Of a stretch of 64,000 nt of DNA, positions 11,883-22,911 are shown one piece after another. Source of the stretch: Pararge aegeria (lineage: Eukaryota; Arthropoda; Insecta; Lepidoptera; Nymphalidae); assembly GCF_905163445.1 (NCBI RefSeq), contig NC_053202.1:8308001-8372000 (forward strand), written 5' to 3'. Under the pieces are notes generated by a model, which was not told the origin of the DNA, made no database searches, and worked only from the letters and a program-made list of their open reading frames with translations. The first letter of the stretch is position 1, and each line of letters opens with the position of its first letter. The position numbers and the translations under genes are program-made.

Positions 11883-12469
11883 ATACATAAAAAAAATTCT
11901 TCGCAAACAAAAGTTACAGGTGTGTGCTATGGATCGAACTAGGTCCCCTAAAAGGAAAGTCAGGACCTTACCTAAGAAAACACTATTCCTTCAAACATTA
12001 CCAAAACCCATTTAAGTCCGTTTCCTAAACAAGAACAAACTGATTTGAGACGCGTGGCTTGTCCTCAAATGTCACAAGGACGATAACTCGGTTGAAATTC
12101 CCGAAGGATATCCAAAAGAATTTTCTGAAGGATCCGGCTAAAAGAATCATTTAATAACTGAAAACATATTTTGATGGATGGTACCTGGTGATCAACCTAC
12201 TCATAGATCCGATGAGGCCACATTAATTATAACGTAAATCCATTTGCATAAGATCTGTACCATCGTAGAATTAAGAATGTACAGAATCTTCATTTAGCCC
12301 AAAAACAGAGACTCCTCGAGCACGTCTCACTTTACACCCGCAGAATGTTGCCAGCTTACAAACTTTTCCCATTTTCCACATTTTATGGGTAACGTAATAT
12401 ATAAGAGGTAATATAATTATTACTGTCAACTGCTAATTGAATGAAGTGACCGACGACTCGAAAAACACT

Positions 12470-12760
12470 AAATTCAAAATTCAAAATTCATTTATTCCAA
12501 GTAGGCCGAGTTTATAAGCAATTTGGAAACGTCAAGTCAGTCTGTTTGTAGTGACTTTACCACCGTTTCGCAAGGTAGATTCTACCGAGAAGAGGCAAGA
12601 AACTCAGCAGATTGCTCTTTTTCAACATTATTTTAAAGTTTACAATCTTTTAAATTCGCTATTTTGTGAGATATGAGAGCTGGGCCTGCTTCCAGGCAGC
12701 CTTGTTTAACGCCTTGACAGCTAAAGTGGTGTAGTTTTTGATGTTTCATTATTAGTCGTG
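12470..12760 (-). mobile_element. LINE-1 3' end
   Basis: Read on the minus strand it ends in ATAAATGAATTTTGAATTTT, after GACTTGACGTTTCC and CTCTTCTCGGTAGAATCTAC. The 57121-57592 copy shows that this is the 3'UTR of a LINE. Confidence 0.7.
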
Positions 12761-12949
12761 TAAACGGAATCTGTAATTTTTTAATTCTGTGTGCTCCATG
12801 GTCTATCCCTTCATCACCGAAATTGATATCACATGTGAAGGTACCAAATTACAGCTCAAATCCAAATGCTTGCAAAGACAATCTAAAAAAAAATTATGAA
12901 TTGAGCTTGCAAAGTGCACGCCACTGATATTATATCCTTATAAATATTC

Positions 12950-13335
12950 CCTACTAATATTATAAATGTGAATGTAAGTTTGTTTGTTACGCTTTCACGC
13001 AAAAACTACTGAACCAATGAAACCTTATGAAACTTTGTACACATATTCTTGGAAGTGTTAGAAGTAATATAGGATACTTTTAATCCCGACATAAAGCTCA
13101 GTTCCTTTGGGAGAGGGTATGAAAGTGTTTAACAATTTTACACAATAACTCCGACAAATTATAACCGTTTTAAATAATTATTTTTGTACTATAGATGTTA
13201 TAATGTGTTTAATTTTGCCAAAACTTTGTGTGCCTTTGTTATTTTTTTTTAGAACTACAACTAGATTTAATGCCACATAAACAAAAACATAAAACAAAAT
13301 CAAACGCAGACGAAGTCGCGGGCAACAGCTAGTGT
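12950..13335 (+). mobile_element. Helitron-like family H, complete-looking
   Basis: Starts TTCCCTACTAATATTATAAA and ends GACGAAGTCGCGGGCAACAG CTAGT. The 5' TC and 3' CTAG followed by T fit Helitron rules (TC...CTRR, insertion next to T). Internal blocks match 10141 and 30452, but the middle is shorter. It encodes nothing. Confidence 0.7.
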
Positions 13336-13614
13336 ACATATAAAGAGAGTCCGAGAGTCATACATTATTTTTTTATAAAATATGTGTACGTAATTATGTT
13401 GTTTTGATACACAGAACTTGCATTATCAATCAATATCATCAAATCATCGAATTTTCTACGAGTATTCAAGCCGGCCACCAACTTATATTTTTTTAATCAC
13501 CGCCGACGTATTAAGTCTTCATAGTGCACGACGGTGGTGGTGAAATGACGTTCGTATTTTTTGTCTGTGGTTCTCGTTTAGATTTCTGAACTTTTTGCTC
13601 GACTCCGACATGTA

Positions 13615-13760
13615 CAAATATAAATGCGAATGTGAGTCTGTTTATTTGTTACCTAAGGTCGGCAAAAGAGCTGTATCGATCTTGATGAAATTAGTCACAG
13701 AGATGTCACGCCACTTGGAGGCGGGCATAGAATAGGTTTTTTTATCACGGGTACTTATCC
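13615..13760 (+). mobile_element. Helitron-like 5' fragment
   Basis: ATATAAATGCGAATGTGAGT, GGCAAAAGAGCTGTATCGAT and TTGATGAAATTAGTCACAGA follow the 5' layout of family H, with a different interior. No 3' end is seen. Confidence 0.4.
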
Positions 13761-13964
13761 ATGTTAACTTATGTACGGCGCAGGAGATAAACCGATATTG
13801 ACAACTTGCATAAAAAATCTCACTACAATGGAAGAATACAACAACATGTACTCATCGAAAAATCCCAATATAAAAGGTATATTTTAATAATGAAAGTCTT
13901 GGCTTTGACTTTACGTAGGAAGTTCTGCGCCATAAAAATGTAATAGCAGTTATATAAAGTAATG

Positions 13965-14140
13965 TAATAGCTGCAGTTTGCAGCTACCCTGCTTTCTGAG
14001 TCCAAGGCCGTGGGTTCGATTCCACTACTGGGAATTATTTGTGTGATGAGCACGAATGTTTTTCAGTGCCTGGGTATTATTCAAAAAAATATACATCAGT
14101 TAGATAGATGGCGATGTGTGATGTGATATTTATTTATATT
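13965..14140 (+). mobile_element. SINE-A, partly degraded
   Basis: The A-box side is lost. The copy starts near GCAGCTACCCTGCTTTCTGA, keeps the B box GTGGGTTCGATTCCACTA, and has a shortened body ending GATGGCGATGTGTGATG. Confidence 0.7.
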
Positions 14141-14614
14141 TGAACGTAGAATGCATACATTCTATTCAAATATACAGATTTATAGACAATTTTAAAACGT
14201 TTATAAAGTATTTTTTTTACTCGCTCTCATATAAATAACTAATAAACAGAAAAATAACCTGAAATACGAGGTGTTCATCGATTCCCGCGACGACTGGAAG
14301 CCCGGCCCGCCGACTTGGAGAAGACGAAGTGACCATGCCAATATGTGATGAAGAACGTGATGAATATAGTATAGCCCTATCTTAATAAAAATATTTCAAT
14401 GCTAACTTTGGTGTTTAATTTGGAAATAGAAGTTCTATCTCACGAAGACGGTTTTCGTTCTTATAGTGTAAGTTTTTACAGCAGACAATAACTACGCACG
14501 GTTAGTTTCTGATACAGTAGGTCCTCATTAAGCTATTCGGTCAAGAATCGTCTTCCAGTTCCAAATTATGTTCACGTTAAATTACTTTATTTTTTTTTAA
14601 ACCTGAAGTCTAAA

Positions 14615-15010
14615 TTCAAAAAAAATTAAAATTCAAAATGTATTTATTTCATGTAGGCTTAGTTTATAAGCACTTTTGAAACGTCACGTCAGTCTGTTTG
14701 TAGTGACTCCACCACCGGTTTCAAAGGCAGATTCCACTAAGAAGAGCCGGCAAGAAGCTCAGCAGATTGCTCTTTTCCAACATCATTTCATAGTTTAACA
14801 ATCTTTAGAATTTTTCTGTTTTATGAGAGATGAGAGCGGAGTGGCCTGCTTCCAAGCAGCCTTGTAATTAAGGAATACTTCAATCGTGTAGTAACCACGA
14901 TTGGTTAAATGTGTATTAATATATTTTTTAAACTTAGGTAAAGGTAGATATAATATTACCTTTGGTATCATTTTATGCCGGTATAGTTTGAAAGCAGCAC
15001 GTAAAGACAC
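14615..15010 (-). mobile_element. LINE-1 3' end with ORF tail
   Basis: The minus strand shows an ORF tail containing HKMIPKVILYLPLPKFKKYI and RGYYTIEVF, matching the tail at 57127-57414, then the 3'UTR ending ATACATTTTGAATTTTAATT. It is 5'-truncated and not functional. Confidence 0.75.
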
Positions 15011-15164
15011 TTACATCTTATTAACTTGTATGCAAGTGTAATATATTATAGAGTTACGCCTGTTAAATAATACGAGCAATAAGCTAACAATACTATGGCT
15101 CGTATTTTACAACAGGAGTTACTAATAAAGTATCACCATTGTCATTATGTTAACTTGCCAACCA

Positions 15165-15320
15165 ATGTACATTCATTGCTGGACGTAGGTCTTTTGTCAG
15201 GAGTGCCAAATTCCTCTACATTGCGTCGTTCGCGTACAGCGGCTCTCTGCAATTTTACGTCGTTTCTAGTAGAAGGACCTCCGTTTATCTACCAGTGCGA
15301 AACCAGAATCCTTTAGAACC
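15165..15320 (-). mobile_element. Possible RTE-type LINE 3' scrap
   Basis: TTGCTGGACGTAGGTCTTTT-GTCAGGAGTGCCAAATT resembles the antisense 3' end of the RTE element at 53822 (CTGCTGGACATAGGTCTTTT). The remainder is diverged. Confidence 0.4.
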
Positions 15321-15329
15321 CTAATCCAT

Positions 15330-16180
15330 CGGTTCCATGCAGCTTTGTAAATACCTATGTTAGTAACTCTGATTTGTTTTATGAGTCTCATAGCAGTTTA
15401 TTATGGGCATAAGTTTCATAACTAGCATAAACTATTAAATATCTAAAGTCAATTATACTGCAGCTATTAGTAATCTTGGTTTGTAACTGCTACGTAGAGT
15501 CAGCACACTGAATAACAGTATGTCACCGTACGACTTTAAGGTGCACTTTAGCTTGAGCGCACTATATTTAGGTAAGAATAACAAACATCGCCTTTTTCAA
15601 GACCAAAGAAGTTCAACATGTGTTTGTAGTACAGAGTACTACATAATCAATAAATTATCATTGTCGAATGACATTGTTATAAATAAAACGAGCCAAGGTT
15701 ACTTTATACTTCTTTTATTCCACATAGTGCTGAATAAATAAGCCTTAATACATACTTAAATAATTTATCTTTATCTTTACTATTTTATAAATAAAGTCGA
15801 CGGGTCTCGCGCTTATAATACCTCAGAATTAGACTAGATAACTAAATGTAAGTTCATTCTTGTAGTGATTACATCACTACACCATTGTCATTATACTTGT
15901 CATTTTGTCATAATGACGATTGTACATCTATTTTCGATGCGTACATTGTCTCATGTACACCTAATGGGGAGCGGTACTTTAACGAGTCAGTGTTACACTG
16001 ACGTCCGACGGAAGCGGACGGGTGGTGTAGTGGTGAGCCAATGTACAAGGCTTAAAACAAATACGAGCAGTTGTTCGCAATGTCTTAAATTATCTGGACT
16101 ATTAAGGGGTTAAGGCGTATAGATACGAGTTAGAATTTTAAGTTCGGTCCAGAAACTTAAAACACTGCGCCTGCGTAACT
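15330..16180. other. Spacer downstream of gene A, no gene seen
   Basis: Several short frames, none with coding character. AATAAA on the minus strand near 15717 is one possible distal polyadenylation signal for gene A. Confidence 0.35.
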
Positions 16181-16182
16181 TT

Positions 16183-16259
16183 TGCTAAATGTCAGATCAC
16201 CACATGTCGTGTCAAGGTCAACCGGATCAAGTAGACAAGTGGTAATCTGACATTTAGCA
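16183..16259 (-). other. 21-bp hairpin in the presumed gene A 3'UTR
   Basis: 16183-16203 and 16239-16259 pair at 20 of 21 positions (arm TGCTAAATGTCAGATTACCA). The 35-nt loop holds ACTTGATCC, which is also complementary to GGATCAAGT further 3' at about 16281-16289 on the plus numbering. It begins 56 bases beyond the exon 5 stop, so a gene A transcript would carry it. It could be a small inverted-repeat element or an RNA structure; function unknown. Confidence 0.6.
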
Positions 16260-16314
16260 GAATCTGAACTGATTGACGCCACTTGATCCTTTACAAATCC
16301 AATGTCCAATTTTG

Positions 16315-16522
16315 TTATTGAGCCGATGGCATAGCCATTGTTGGGCTAAACATTTGGCTCTGCATGTCTTGCATGTCCTGCATGCCCTGCATATCGTGCA
16401 TTTGGGGCAAGGCATACATGGGCATGGTCATGGATGGTGCGCTTAGCGGCGACTCTGGTATGCCGAATAGGAATCTGAAGTAGCGCGCGAGGTTCCATAG
16501 AACATTGGACGTCTCCGGTACC
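16315..16522 (-). CDS. Osiris gene A, exon 5 (alternative C-terminus)
   Basis: The acceptor is clear (TAACGAATGTTGTGTTATGCAG). Two frames are possible. Frame 1 needs a donor leaving 2 nt, which exon 3 provides. It gives 68 residues starting VPETSNVLWNLARYFRFLFG, then a Met/Gln-rich repeat (MQGMQDMQDMQ), stopping at 16315; its third positions are GC-rich. Frame 2 needs a donor leaving 1 nt, which the GTAAGT donor of short exon 4 provides. It gives 25 residues (start YRRRPMFYGTSRATSDSY, end SAYQSRR) and stops at 16443; its Tyr-rich end recalls the short C-terminal motif of many Osiris proteins. I cannot decide between the frames from sequence alone; both may be used. The splice acceptor itself is more certain than the frame. 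Confidence 0.65.
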
Positions 16523-16737
16523 CTGCATAACACAACATTCGTTATAAACAATGCAAATATCAATTTGAATTACTAACACATTTGCGCAGTTTTTGAGCAA
16601 CCTCAAAGGTTTAAATCGTTAAATACGCCTTCTATCGATCTGTATACTATCATTTTTTTATCATTATATTTTATTGAAAACCATGGCCTATAAACAGAAC
16701 AACAATTCGCAGGGCATGCAAGAGAAATGTCCTAAGG

Positions 16738-16915
16738 CGTAGATGATAAGGCTCAAATGCCTGTAATTAAACCAGCAATCACACCATTTAGACATAAACA
16801 CAACATTACTATAATTCCGATTGGTGACAGAAATAAGCAAGGCATATGGTAGAACTTCCCAGGTCGAGCTCTGTCAAGAAGAGCTTAACTGCAACTGAAA
16901 TTTGAAGTTCTACAT
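16738..16915 (+). mobile_element. Dispersed repeat with AGACGAGCTC motif
   Basis: The order GGCGTAGATGATAAGGCTCA, AAACCAGCAATCACACC, a GGTGACAGAAATAAGCA block and CCAGGTCGAGCTCTGTCA is shared with 26775-26945 and 56320-56465. It is a lepidopteran interspersed repeat; I recall such tails from LINEs. Confidence 0.55.
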
Positions 16916-17540
16916 TCATTTGAAATTAAAGGATACTAGAGCCACACTAAGAACTTGGTTAAGTAGGGGTGATAATAAATTGTTGAACAGTGATAAGGCA
17001 TAGCTAACGATTTAATATTTTGAGTGCCTCTATTAATTTGTTATAATGTTACAATTTCTTAGTTTCATTTATAATGCATAAACTTCAGGCAAGTAAAGAT
17101 TAGGATTATATACTCAATAATAATTATGATATTCGTGATTTCGTCAACCATTTCATTGATTTTGCTAACGCGATAACTACCAAAATAATGAGACTGGTAT
17201 CACAATTTTATATCGCAATACTTATTGACTGTCAGATCCTTACCTATGAGAGTTGGATAGCAATTCAAGCTCCTTCATTAGTAATTGTGTGGACTGGGAT
17301 GGCTGTTGTTTATGCATCGTCAAATAAAATAAGTATAAATTGTATATTAATTTCAAAGTCATCGAATATTTCTTGAGAAATATGACAATAATTTAGCATT
17401 TCAATTGATATTTACAAAACACCCAAATGAACTACGCATTAAAATAGATCGTTTAATAATTAAACAGCAAATTCACCCATCACCAAATAAATGCAGGGAC
17501 TTCATATTTTAATAAATACATTATTTTCTAAATATCTAAA
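16916..17540. other. Intron or 3' flank, no gene seen
   Basis: AT-rich, with short chance frames only. ATTAAA on the minus strand near 17510 could be the polyadenylation signal of the long exon 4. Confidence 0.35.
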
Positions 17541-17552
17541 CGTGCATGTTGT

Positions 17553-18876
17553 TTACTCTGGTGAAATCGTTTCGTTACTTTGGACTTTTGATTGTGACTT
17601 TTTTTTCTTCTTATTCTTTTTCTTTAATTTCCTTTTTGGTTTTGTTTTCAAATCTTCGATTACATAATTTTTTAGTGCTTCATGAACTTCAACTAAACCA
17701 TCAATTGCATCTAAATAAAACATTAATATGCTGTAGACAATTGTGTAATATTTTGGAGGAGCTTTGGACTTTAATGACTGCTTAACAACTTTATCCGCAT
17801 AACCATTTATCTTTTTAAATACATTAGCAAAAGGATTACTTAAATATTCCAAAAACCCAAATATTCCTCTACTAGAAGTCTGTGCGCGGTTTGAAATTAT
17901 ATTATTAGAAATTTTGCTTGAACTAGAATGTATATTGTACAAATCTAAATTTCTTTTCACTCTTTTACGTTTTTTCATTATTTGCTTTCTACGATTTTTG
18001 TCCACGTTCCCCGTTTTCTTACGATGTTTACGTATTCGTTTCGATATTTGATCTAAATTCGGATTTGTTACATTATTAACAATTATGGGCCTCCAATCGG
18101 TTGTTTCTAATGATAAGATATTACTAGTAGTTGTTTCAGAGATGTTTTTGGTGTTTACTAAAATATTTCGTCTTAAAACTGGTTTTCTATATGGTAAAAG
18201 TCGATTGTTGCTAGATCCTGGAGGAAAAGTATTAGGGTTAACAAAATACTTGATACGGGGATAGTAAAATGTTTGTGGATAATTGTATTGGTATTTTTTT
18301 GTTTTTACATATTCGATGTAATCTTTGTTATGCTTCAGCCTATCTAAATTTAAGTTTAATTCAACATACTTCTTGGGTCTATATCTTGGTGTTTTTCGGT
18401 AGGACATTTTCCTTTGAGCAATGGTTCTAGGTTGAGGTATCAAAATTTCTTTTTGCCTTTTCGTTTCGTCACCTTCTGGTTCTACACTCTTCGATGTAGA
18501 CACATCAGAACTGAGACCTCTGAATGTAGGCATTGCGTCATAGAAAACGTTGGCTATTGGATCGAAGAAGCTCCTGATTTTGTCGACGACTGGTTCAAAT
18601 ATTTTGAACAGTTTTGACTTACCATCCCACCGTTCTGCTGCCCTTGTCGAATTTACAAGAAGTTGTGTAGGCGCCTGTTGAGACTGCTGAGCACTTGCAT
18701 CGCTTTGTTGTATCAGCTCATGTTGTTGGGAGTGTGAACCCAGCGCTGTTGGGCTGTATAACTCCGGAGACGCAAACTGAGGACTTACTCCATTTACGGA
18801 GTATGCGTGCGACGTGGGGTTTGGAAAATCGATCGGATATTGTGAGTATAGGTATGGATGGTTTTGCAAACCAGAG
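17553..18876 (-). CDS. Osiris gene A, long exon 4 (440-codon C-terminal extension)
   Basis: A 440-codon frame without a stop in AT-rich DNA is very unlikely by chance, so I take it as coding. It starts at acceptor TTTATTTGCATTCCAG with 1 nt completing a codon, which fits exon 3 (ends with 2 nt) and gives a 651-residue protein. Order: Tyr/Pro/Ser/Gln-rich part (SGLQNHPYLYSQYPIDF; QQSDASAQQSQQAP), an amphipathic segment with FFDPIANVFYDAM, a Tyr/Arg-rich stretch (RKTPRYRPKKYVELNLNLDR), a basic cluster with a furin-like site (KKRKRVKR before NLDLYN), a second related segment (LSNPFANVFKKINGY), a hydrophobic YYTIVYSILMFYLDAIDGLV, and a Lys-rich tail ending SNETISPE. I know no such extension in Osiris proteins. 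It could instead be the last exon of a separate gene, but no other start for one is visible. Confidence 0.65.
18623..18876 (-). CDS. Osiris gene A, short form of exon 4
   Basis: Inside the long exon 4 a consensus donor (GGGATG/GTAAGTC) sits after RAAERWD. Using it gives an 84-codon exon ending with 1 nt. Joined to exon 5 in its second frame, this makes a 321-residue protein of ordinary Osiris size: hydrophobic core, then a Tyr/Gln/Ser-rich region (SPELYSPTALGSHSQQHELI), then WDGYRRRPMF and the Tyr-rich end. Because GGT AAG TC is also read as Gly-Lys-Ser in the long form, the GTAAGT could be coincidental. The phase match on both sides is the argument for it. Confidence 0.5.
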
Positions 18877-18889
18877 CTGGAATGCAAAT

Positions 18890-21470
18890 AAACATAACAT
18901 TTGATTATTTTGGCAGTTGCTCAGCATCCGTCCAGTCAGTCTTACCAGTCCTTAAGTCACAATCATTAGTCAGCATAAAGTCGAAGTCCATCTCTTGTTT
19001 TGTCTTGTGAATGTGTTCAGTCATATCAAAACTCTTCCTGTGCTTTTCCTCAGAATTGTGAAAGGCTGATTAATAAAGGTATGTTCAGAAACTTTACGGC
19101 AAGAACGGTTCATCCTAACTAATGTACGCGGACACGGAAAAAATCGGGTTGTATCGCTTGAGTGCAGGCTTGGGATAAAGGGTTATGATTTATCACAGGA
19201 TGTAACTCTTACAGTAAAGTGAAGTGAGTAAAATATATTAATGTAGATTTAGGTACATAAAATTTATTGCTGCGCCTATATTATCGTTTGTGGATACATT
19301 ATTTCACCTGATGTTTCTAGCCAGAGATAGCACCATAACTCTTGGTGTGACTACGAATATATTAACGTCATAAAGCAAAAGTATATTTAAAAAAAAACTG
19401 AAATAAAATAAAAGAAAAGAAAGAGAAAACAATGAATTATTTATTTGATCCGTTGTTTAAAATAAATTATCAGCATGATATCGTTCGAATCCGTAATAAA
19501 GATACCGATAAAATTTTCTACAATTCTTTGTTTCTAAATTCCATCGAGCAATAGTATAGTCACGTCAAAGACGGGTGAAATCTCATAAATTAGATATGTA
19601 TGTACATCGTTCAAGTGCGTGTCGGTAAATAGTACAGTAAAAAAGTCAGTACAGTCATGCGAGTAACTTATTAACATTCCATATCCCAGATATCGATGCA
19701 AACTTTTTGTGCGTTTCCCTGACGTTTTCCGAGTTTAATTCGGATGATTAGTTAGAAATTATACATACCGCTGTTGCGTGGCAATTGAATGTGTGGTATG
19801 TTGACCATTGAAATTGGCTTTTACCACAGCGGAATATTTTTATTTATTACTTTTGTTTTCAATAAATTTTATTAATAATAAAGTAAAAGTAAATTATTCT
19901 TTAATTTATTGAACCAACAAAAAAGTTTACAACAATATCAAAAGCAAAATCAAATAGCAAAAAGTTATTTAAACTAGGCTCAGTGACTGAGAAGTAACTA
20001 CCTGTACGTGATTCATTGATAATTTGATATTTGATTTACTTGTTAGACATTCAAATCTCAATATACTAGTAATGTACAATAATAATCTATAAATTTGTTG
20101 TCTTACTATAAAATGTAACGCAATGTGCGTTACATTTTTATTGTATCCTCAGCTATTGACTTCAGGATACTATCTGATACTATTCGATATATATTTATCG
20201 GCTTAGCTCGAACCTAAGCTAATAATATATATCTATAGCAAATTATGCTATGATACTACAAATTTTTGGGTAAATTTTAAGTAGCTCCAAATTAGTTTTC
20301 GCCATAATTTAGTGTTAAAGATAAAATTTTGGAACTGGTTTGTTAAAATAATTGTACAATGTAAATTGTAATACATTTTGGGAATTCAAAAGTGATTTAT
20401 ATACTAAAACCAAGGACGAAAAGAAATAACAATTTTTTGTATGAAATGGTTCAAAAACTAAATAAAAATAGCGATCTTTTCTGGCTAAGTTTTAATTCGA
20501 GTGGAGAATAAAATTATTTAACAAAAAAATGTAAACCTGGTTTAATTCGTCCAGTATCCACAGTAATACACAGTTAGGTATATTTACTGCTTCAGGATTA
20601 TAGAAAAATACTAGTTTTACCGCCAGAATTCAAATGATTTCTTTTAGGGCAAACTAATACTGCAGTGGTTTCTTGTAAACAAAAAATTATCCGTGTATAT
20701 GCAAAACATAAGTTTTGGATAAAATGAAAAAAGGAAACATGGCCATGTTTTTTTGAGACCACCTTTGATAGCAATTCCTTGCTGGCAATCTTGCTATCTA
20801 TTGCTATCTACATTTAATTTAAAGACCTCCGCTTCTTTTGGGTCTTATTAAGTTAGGCGAGTCTTTTGTATTGATTTCCCTCTATAATATATAAAGAACA
20901 GTTTTAGCATATTGAGATGATTTTAAATTAAAATTATTGAATAGAAGCTACTTCTTTCTAAATTATTATGAATTCTTTCATAAGTCATTCCTAATCCACT
21001 TGTTTACTCTGATTAAGTTAAACATGGAATAATTTATAACCTCAAATTTTTTTTATTTTTTTTTCATAATATGATACAAAAGAAGTCACCAATTTTATAG
21101 GTTATGGGGTTTGAAACCGCGCTGCTCTAAAAAACACAACTTGATTTAAAACAAAGCACGCTTTTTCTGTGTTTACCGATTTTGAAACCTATCAAGATGC
21201 TACTAAGTCAGTTAATTCTTTGATATATAACTACTACTACTAATATATTGAGTGATAACTACAAACTAAATGTTTTCATACGATTGTAGTTACTTATGCC
21301 TGGCCTATACTGGTCAAAACCAAATCCATCCCTAAGCATAGCATGACATGATCCGAAGCAACCTTTGGTTTTAAAAGAGCAAATACTGACCAAAATAGGG
21401 AACAGGTTACGCTAGTACTTATTTATATTAAGTAACAGATTTAGTAGTTGAATTGAATTAAAGAAACTTA
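18890..21470. other. Gene A intron 3, no gene seen
   Basis: AT-rich with short frames only. The one notable structure is a perfect 13-bp hairpin at 20110-20138 (AAAATGTAACGCA, spacer ATG, inverse arm). Confidence 0.5.
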
Positions 21471-21471
21471 C

Positions 21472-21667
21472 CCATTGCCATAACTTTCATAGAGTTTCTT
21501 CATGGCCATACCAATCGTGACCATGAGCGCCATTTTGCTGGCCATGAAAGCCTTGATTGTGATGACGGAGACCATGAAAAGGCCGAATATGGCCATTCCA
21601 GCAGTCTTCATGCCAACGAGCATCGGGACTATTGCTTGCATCACCTTGCGTTTCGATCCCCTTCTTT
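21472..21667 (-). CDS. Osiris gene A, exon 3: hydrophobic DUF1676 core
   Basis: Bounded by acceptor TATTTTATTACAG and donor AATGG/GTAAGTTTC. It starts with 2 nt that pair with the 1 nt left by exon 2 (making Lys) and ends with 2 nt for the next exon. The 64 codons read RRGSKRKVMQAIVPMLVGMK, then a long hydrophobic Met/Ala/Ile/Phe-rich segment (TAGMAIFGLFMVSVITIKAF) and MASKMALMVTIGMAMKKLYE. The basic lead-in, the P-hydrophobic-K layout and the final KKL match the Osiris signature, which gene B also shows, though Met replaces many Leu here. Position in the joined protein is about residues 147-210. Longer open frames on the plus strand here are shadows. I cannot assign a specific Osiris number. 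Confidence 0.85.
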
Positions 21668-21684
21668 CTGTAATAAAATATTAC

Positions 21685-21830
21685 ATTTGAATTCAAATTC
21701 GAAACTTCTTCATTCATGTGGGCCTATCACAGGCACTTGCAATAAACAATGGTTATCACCATTGTTTATTGCAAGTGCTACGTTCGGCAACCTTAACCAA
21801 AAGCGAGGTTATCACCATGTCAATTATTAC
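21685..21830 (+). mobile_element. LINE-2 3' fragment with snap-back
   Basis: TTTGAATTCAAATTCGAAAC, TTCATGTGGGCCTATCACAG and GGCACTT are the LINE-2 terminus (compare 22915). It is then interrupted by a perfect 20-bp inverted repeat at 21733-21778 (GCACTTGCAATAAACAATGG, spacer TTATCA). It starts 18 bases from the exon 3 acceptor of gene A. Confidence 0.7.
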
Positions 21831-21859
21831 ACACTAAATTCGTGGTATATTTGAGGGTA

Positions 21860-22910
21860 AAATCTAAACAGCGCAGAATTGACACAAGTTCTTCTACATT
21901 CAATAACGTTATTATTTTGGTATTAAATACATCATTCTTCATTTCACTGCTGAGCATAGATTCCCATTCCCAAGAAAAGCCACGGCTCAGCCTTCATTAT
22001 CCACCCACTCCCCGTCACTCTTTTTATGTCATTGGTCCATCGTGATAGAATCGTGATCGTGTTCGTGCTACGTTATTGTTTTTATTCCTAAGACATAAGT
22101 TAATGGTTTTGCGCACTTTCATTTTAGTTTTAATGAATCAACATATTTTAATATGTTTTGTGAGAGGGCTAAGCACAAAATAATTTAATTTCTTTTAAAT
22201 TTAACGGCGGGTACATAACATCGCTTATCTATGAAATAACGGATGCCAACTAGCAAAAAGTTTCAGACTTCAGACAGACTATTTAGTTAGTTCTAATACC
22301 TACCTTGACGAGTAGAAACCTATCAGAGACAAGGATACAGCCCTTGATCGGGTTTTTTGCACTCCCATATTAGATTGCATTGTAATTTGCAAGATCGCAC
22401 ATAAACAGAATGCCGAAACACAATTCAAATAAAACCGATCATATAAAAAGCGAAATCATACAAATGCTTTGTTATTCAAATTGACAATCTCATAAATAAC
22501 ATCGTAAAGATCAAATAAAAATATATTTGTTGTTTACTTCTATTACAATTTATTGCCCATCATCGAGTTGCCGCCATAAATGGGATATTTTGTATCGCCC
22601 TTTATTAATGGCTTGTATAGACAGCGGGAGCTGTTGACCTGTTGACTGTTCTAGTTTTAAATAAAACTTCAAAGGCAGCTATTTGTAATCAAACAGCTTT
22701 ATAAGTTGTTAGGTTGGGATAACGTGAAATATCAAAGACATTTCAATTTCCAAGCACATTTTGTTGTATAATAGAGAAAAATATCACAACGTAGATTTAA
22801 GTAGAAAGAGAACAATTATTATTACATGTTTTAGAAGTCTCCCTTTTAGTGTGCGGTACTTGGTTTTTTCGTCCGCTCCTAAACTGTCTAAAGTTCACTG
22901 ACCCTCTGAC
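21860..22910. other. Gene A intron 2, no gene seen
   Basis: No coding-like frame and no family recognised from elsewhere in the window. Confidence 0.45.
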
Positions 22911-22911
22911 A

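Noticed and set aside
16346..16606. 86-codon minus-strand frame overlapping exon 5
   Set aside because: It crosses the acceptor, needs an incompatible phase, and reads the TGCATG repeat in a third frame.
21487..21717. His/Gly-rich minus-strand frame and the 62-codon plus-strand frame over gene A exon 3
   Set aside because: Both are shadows of the exon 3 reading frame, which alone has matching splice phase and the Osiris pattern.
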